From contig CAMZMA010000243.1 in assembly GCA_947311815.1 (NCBI GenBank), positions 1 through 6,649 of the forward strand: a stretch of DNA of 6,649 bases, read 5' to 3'. This document shows positions 4,244-6,649 of this stretch, one piece after another; positions within the stretch are counted from its first letter, which is position 1, and the number at the start of each line of letters is the position of its first letter. The position numbers and the translations under genes are program-made. The notes under the pieces were generated by a model. It saw only the letters and a program-made list of their open reading frames with translations, did no database searches and was not told the origin of the DNA. The stretch is from an uncultured Flavobacteriaceae bacterium (GTDB lineage Bacteria; Bacteroidota; Bacteroidia; Flavobacteriales; Flavobacteriaceae).

Positions 4244-6514
4244 ATGAAAAGTAAAATACTACTATTTTTTGGATTAATAATAACCTCTTTTGGCTACTCA
4301 CAATCAACCTTATCAGCAGGTGATATTGCAATTATACAATATAACGCTGATGGAAACCCCGAAATTATTAAATTTTTAGCGTTAACCACAATAGAATCTG
4401 GTACAACTATTAATTTTACAGATAATGGATGGATAACAACGGGTACGCCTGCTTTTAGAACAAATGAAGGTGTTCATACATGGACAGCAGCTACAAAAGT
4501 AAATTGTGGAGATGTTGTAACTATGAGTATTCCAAATGGATCGTTTAATTTGGGTTCTGCTGGAGATCAAATTTTTGCCTATCAAGGTACATTAGCATCA
4601 CCCACTTTTATTTTTGGTATAAATAATCAAAGCGCAGGTGTTTGGCAAACATCAGCAACTACAGCCAGAAATTCTGGTTTGCCTGCAGCATTAACAAATG
4701 GCATGAACGCAGTTGCCATACAAGAGGTTGACAATGTTATTTATTCTGGCTCTTTAACTGGGTCAAGAGCAACAATTTTATCAAATATTTGTAATAAAGC
4801 AAATTGGAATAGCGGAACTACGGCTACTAGTAGTAATACAGCTAATCAAAATTTTACAAGTACATTTAACTCAACAGCAACCTATACCACTTCGTGGGAT
4901 GTTGGCCCAAATGATTATTTTACCGCAGTTATTGATGGAAATTATACAGAAGCAGGCACAATAAGTATTTGTAACTGTACTGTAAATGCTACCCGAACTT
5001 TAACAGTTACAGGTACAATTACTGTAGAAAATGACATTACAAACAACGGAACGATTCAAGTAAATAGTGGAGGTTCTATTGTACAAATTGAGCCAACAGG
5101 TACAAATACAGGAACAGATTATAATGTAGATAGAACCACAACTAATTTATTGTCAGAGCATCAATATACGTATTGGTCTTCGCCTTTAACGTCATCAACA
5201 TTAAATGAAGTAACCACAAATGCAGATTATTACTATTCATTTGCTACAGGATCTCAATCTTGGGCTTCTGCTTCAAATGCAACTGTAATGACTCCAGGAA
5301 TCGGATATATTTCTAACGGACCAACAGACGGTGCATTTCCGGGTACTTATACTGCTAATTTTTCTGGTTCCGCTTTTAATAACGGAAACGTAACGATTGC
5401 CTTAGGGTACAATGCAGATGCAGATACTGATAACGATTGGAATTTAATAGGAAATCCATATCCTTCAGCAATAAGTGCTAATACTTTCTTAATGGATAAT
5501 GCCGCTACATTAGGGGGTACTATTTATTTTTGGACACATAATACAGATGCTAGTTATACCGTAAATTATTCGCAAAACGATTATGCTATGTGGAATGCTA
5601 TGGGCGGTACAGCAGCAGTAACTGGCGGAACGGTACCAACAGGTAATATTGCTTCTGGTCAAGGTTTCTTTGCGCAAGCAATTGCGAGTGGAAATGCTAC
5701 TTTTACCAACTCTATGAGAATTGTGGGTAGTAACACAAACTTTTATCGTACAGCTTCAACATCTTCTAAACAAACGGTTTCTACGGATAAAAAAAAGAAG
5801 AAGAAGAAAAAAGCTAAAAAAAGAAACAGAATTTGGTTAAATCTTACCAATGCTCAATCTTTTAGCCAAACTTTAATCGGTTTTGCCAAAGACGCAACCA
5901 ATGGTGTAGATCATAAATATGATGGTAAGAGATTAACTGGTAGTGCAACTACTAACTTTTACTCTATTATTAACGCAGAACCATACGGAATTCAAGGATT
6001 ACCCAAACTAAAAAAGAAAAAAAGAATTCCATTAGGATATACGACGTCTAACACAGGCGATTTTACCATGTCTATTGCAAATGTAGAAGGGGAAAAATTA
6101 AAAAAGTTTAAAGTAATTTTACTTGATAAGGTATTAAATGTTAGACATAATTTGAAAAATGCTGATTATACTTTTACAAATGAAATTGCTGGCACTTATG
6201 ATGATCGTTTTATATTGATTCTTAAAAAGAAGAAAAAACGCAAAAAAGCTGATGACGAGGATGATGAGGAAAACCATGATGATAAACAAAACGTAATTTC
6301 TTTTTATAAAGACAATCAGGTTATCGTTAAATCAAACAAAATAATACAAACAGTTTCGGTATATAACATCTTTGGTCATTTAATTCGTACAAACGATACG
6401 AAAGGGAAAGAAGTTAGAACTTTTATTGATAAAACAAAAAAATTAAACTTATTAATTGTTAAAATAAGATTGACTTCGGGTGTAATAATCACAAAGAAAA
6501 TAGTTGTGAAGTAA
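4244..6514 (+). CDS. T9SS-secreted surface protein with poly-lysine tracts and type A sorting domain
   Basis: 756 aa from the ATG at 4244. An in-frame GTG at 4208 is rejected because it lies upstream of the -7 box and would put 12 residues before the signal peptide. Residues 1-~20 (MKSKILLFFGLIITSFGYSQ) are a Sec signal peptide. Residues ~22-230 begin STLSAGDIAIIQYNADG and include TINFTDNGW, a pattern common in flavobacterial secreted proteins and similar to lamin-tail-like beta domains. Residues ~295-500 carry the HQYTYWSSP and WNLIGNPYPSAI motifs of another widespread flavobacterial secreted module. Residues ~527-655 (RIWLNLTN, YDGKRL, GIQGLPKL, DYTFTNE, YDDRF) continue that module. The last ~70 residues (VSVYNIFGHLI to KKIVVK) are the T9SS type A sorting domain, recognised for outer-membrane export and anchoring. 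Odd: Lys tracts at 516-526, 590-594 and 661-668, the last followed by an Asp/Glu-rich block at 669-680. The ligand or function is unknown. Confidence 0.85.
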   Translation: MKSKILLFFGLIITSFGYSQSTLSAGDIAIIQYNADGNPEIIKFLALTTIESGTTINFTDNGWITTGTPAFRTNEGVHTWTAATKVNCGDVVTMSIPNGSFNLGSAGDQIFAYQGTLASPTFIFGINNQSAGVWQTSATTARNSGLPAALTNGMNAVAIQEVDNVIYSGSLTGSRATILSNICNKANWNSGTTATSSNTANQNFTSTFNSTATYTTSWDVGPNDYFTAVIDGNYTEAGTISICNCTVNATRTLTVTGTITVENDITNNGTIQVNSGGSIVQIEPTGTNTGTDYNVDRTTTNLLSEHQYTYWSSPLTSSTLNEVTTNADYYYSFATGSQSWASASNATVMTPGIGYISNGPTDGAFPGTYTANFSGSAFNNGNVTIALGYNADADTDNDWNLIGNPYPSAISANTFLMDNAATLGGTIYFWTHNTDASYTVNYSQNDYAMWNAMGGTAAVTGGTVPTGNIASGQGFFAQAIASGNATFTNSMRIVGSNTNFYRTASTSSKQTVSTDKKKKKKKKAKKRNRIWLNLTNAQSFSQTLIGFAKDATNGVDHKYDGKRLTGSATTNFYSIINAEPYGIQGLPKLKKKKRIPLGYTTSNTGDFTMSIANVEGEKLKKFKVILLDKVLNVRHNLKNADYTFTNEIAGTYDDRFILILKKKKKRKKADDEDDEENHDDKQNVISFYKDNQVIVKSNKIIQTVSVYNIFGHLIRTNDTKGKEVRTFIDKTKKLNLLIVKIRLTSGVIITKKIVVK
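5789..6283 (+). repeat. In-frame poly-Lys and poly-Asp/Glu coding tracts
   Basis: Three tracts within the secreted-protein gene: 5789-5824 (eight Lys, Ala, Lys-Lys-Arg), 6011-6025 (four Lys, Arg) and 6224-6247 (five Lys, Arg, two Lys), followed at 6248-6283 by ADDEDDEENHDD. Lysine codons are mixed AAA and AAG, so these are not pure A homopolymers. Each sits at a joint between recognisable segments, without breaking the frame. Confidence 0.8.
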
Positions 6515-6550
6515 ATTACTGACAATTCTTAGTAATATTTTCACAACTAT
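6500..6550 (+). terminator. Long stem-loop at the end of the secreted-protein gene
   Basis: ATAGTTGTGAA (6500-6510) pairs perfectly with TTCACAACTAT (6540-6550). Inside, ATTACT (6515-6520) pairs with AGTAAT (6531-6536) around a 10-nt loop. The stop codon (6512-6514) lies within the structure. There is no T-run after it, so it may be a 3'-end stabiliser or a non-classical terminator. The loop region ATTCTTAG (6525-6532) can also pair with CTAAGAAT (6576-6583). The final ~100 bases of the window hold no gene I can support. Confidence 0.55.
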
Positions 6551-6649
6551 CCGAAAGTTTCAATTTTAAAATAGCCTAAGAATCCTGTGTTTTGGGTTTG
6601 CAAACAAAAAATACAATTTATGGGACTCTCCAAGCGAAACAAAAACGAC

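Noticed and set aside
4382..4585. 67-codon minus-strand open frame opposite the secreted-protein gene
   Set aside because: Shadow of a strong coding frame. The Ser/Cys/Ile-rich content is typical of antisense reading.
6601..6610. Palindrome GTTTGCAAAC near the right end
   Set aside because: The palindrome begins at 6597 and is only 10 bp. With no other sign of a site and no neighbouring gene in view, it cannot be interpreted.
6551..6649. Minus-strand frames open at the right edge (one about 32 codons)
   Set aside because: Too short, cut by the window edge and without recognisable motif. A tRNA 3' end was also considered but no T-arm signature is present.

Overview
The window looks like chromosomal DNA of a marine-type, low-GC Bacteroidota bacterium, most likely Flavobacteriaceae. 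Three things point there: a secreted protein ending in a type IX secretion system (T9SS) type A sorting domain, several promoters with the Bacteroidota -7 box TAnnTTTG, and AT-rich leaders without Shine-Dalgarno sequences.

Layout. (1) Bases 1-180 are a lysine-rich plus-strand remnant with no intact gene. (2) Bases ~190 to ~3.3-3.6 kb are the early end of a Mu-like transposable prophage. On the minus strand lie a DDE transposase (125-1720) that has lost its C-terminal end, and a two-gene operon (2316-1973) of a small Ner/Cro-like HTH protein and a 49-aa protein. On the plus strand lie a 49-aa coiled-coil gene (1827-1976) and a LexA/CI-type S24 repressor (2405-3079) divergent from the HTH gene. 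This order (end, repressor, divergent ner, transposase) is that of the left end of phage Mu. No MuB-like gene, head, tail or lysis genes follow, so it is a remnant or a deletion junction. (3) Bases 3080-3662 are non-coding and repeat-rich, with tandem 12-bp and 11-bp repeats, inverted repeats and a minus-strand hairpin. The phage end should lie here. (4) recX (3689-4171, minus) has a strong terminator over its stop codon. (5) A 756-aa T9SS cargo protein (4244-6514, plus) is divergent from recX and ends in a long stem-loop. (6) Bases 6551-6649 hold nothing I can assign.

How it works together. The S24 repressor and the Ner-like protein face each other across an 88-bp gap. In it, a good minus-strand promoter overlaps a GACAA/TTGTC inverted repeat, which reads as a lysis/lysogeny switch. 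The transposase that this switch would govern is probably inactive because its C-terminus is replaced by junction sequence.

The most unusual item is the secreted protein. Its first ~508 residues contain only about five lysines, while the last ~248 contain about 45, clustered in pure Lys tracts inserted at joints of an otherwise recognisable fold, plus a Lys block followed directly by an Asp/Glu block just before the sorting domain.
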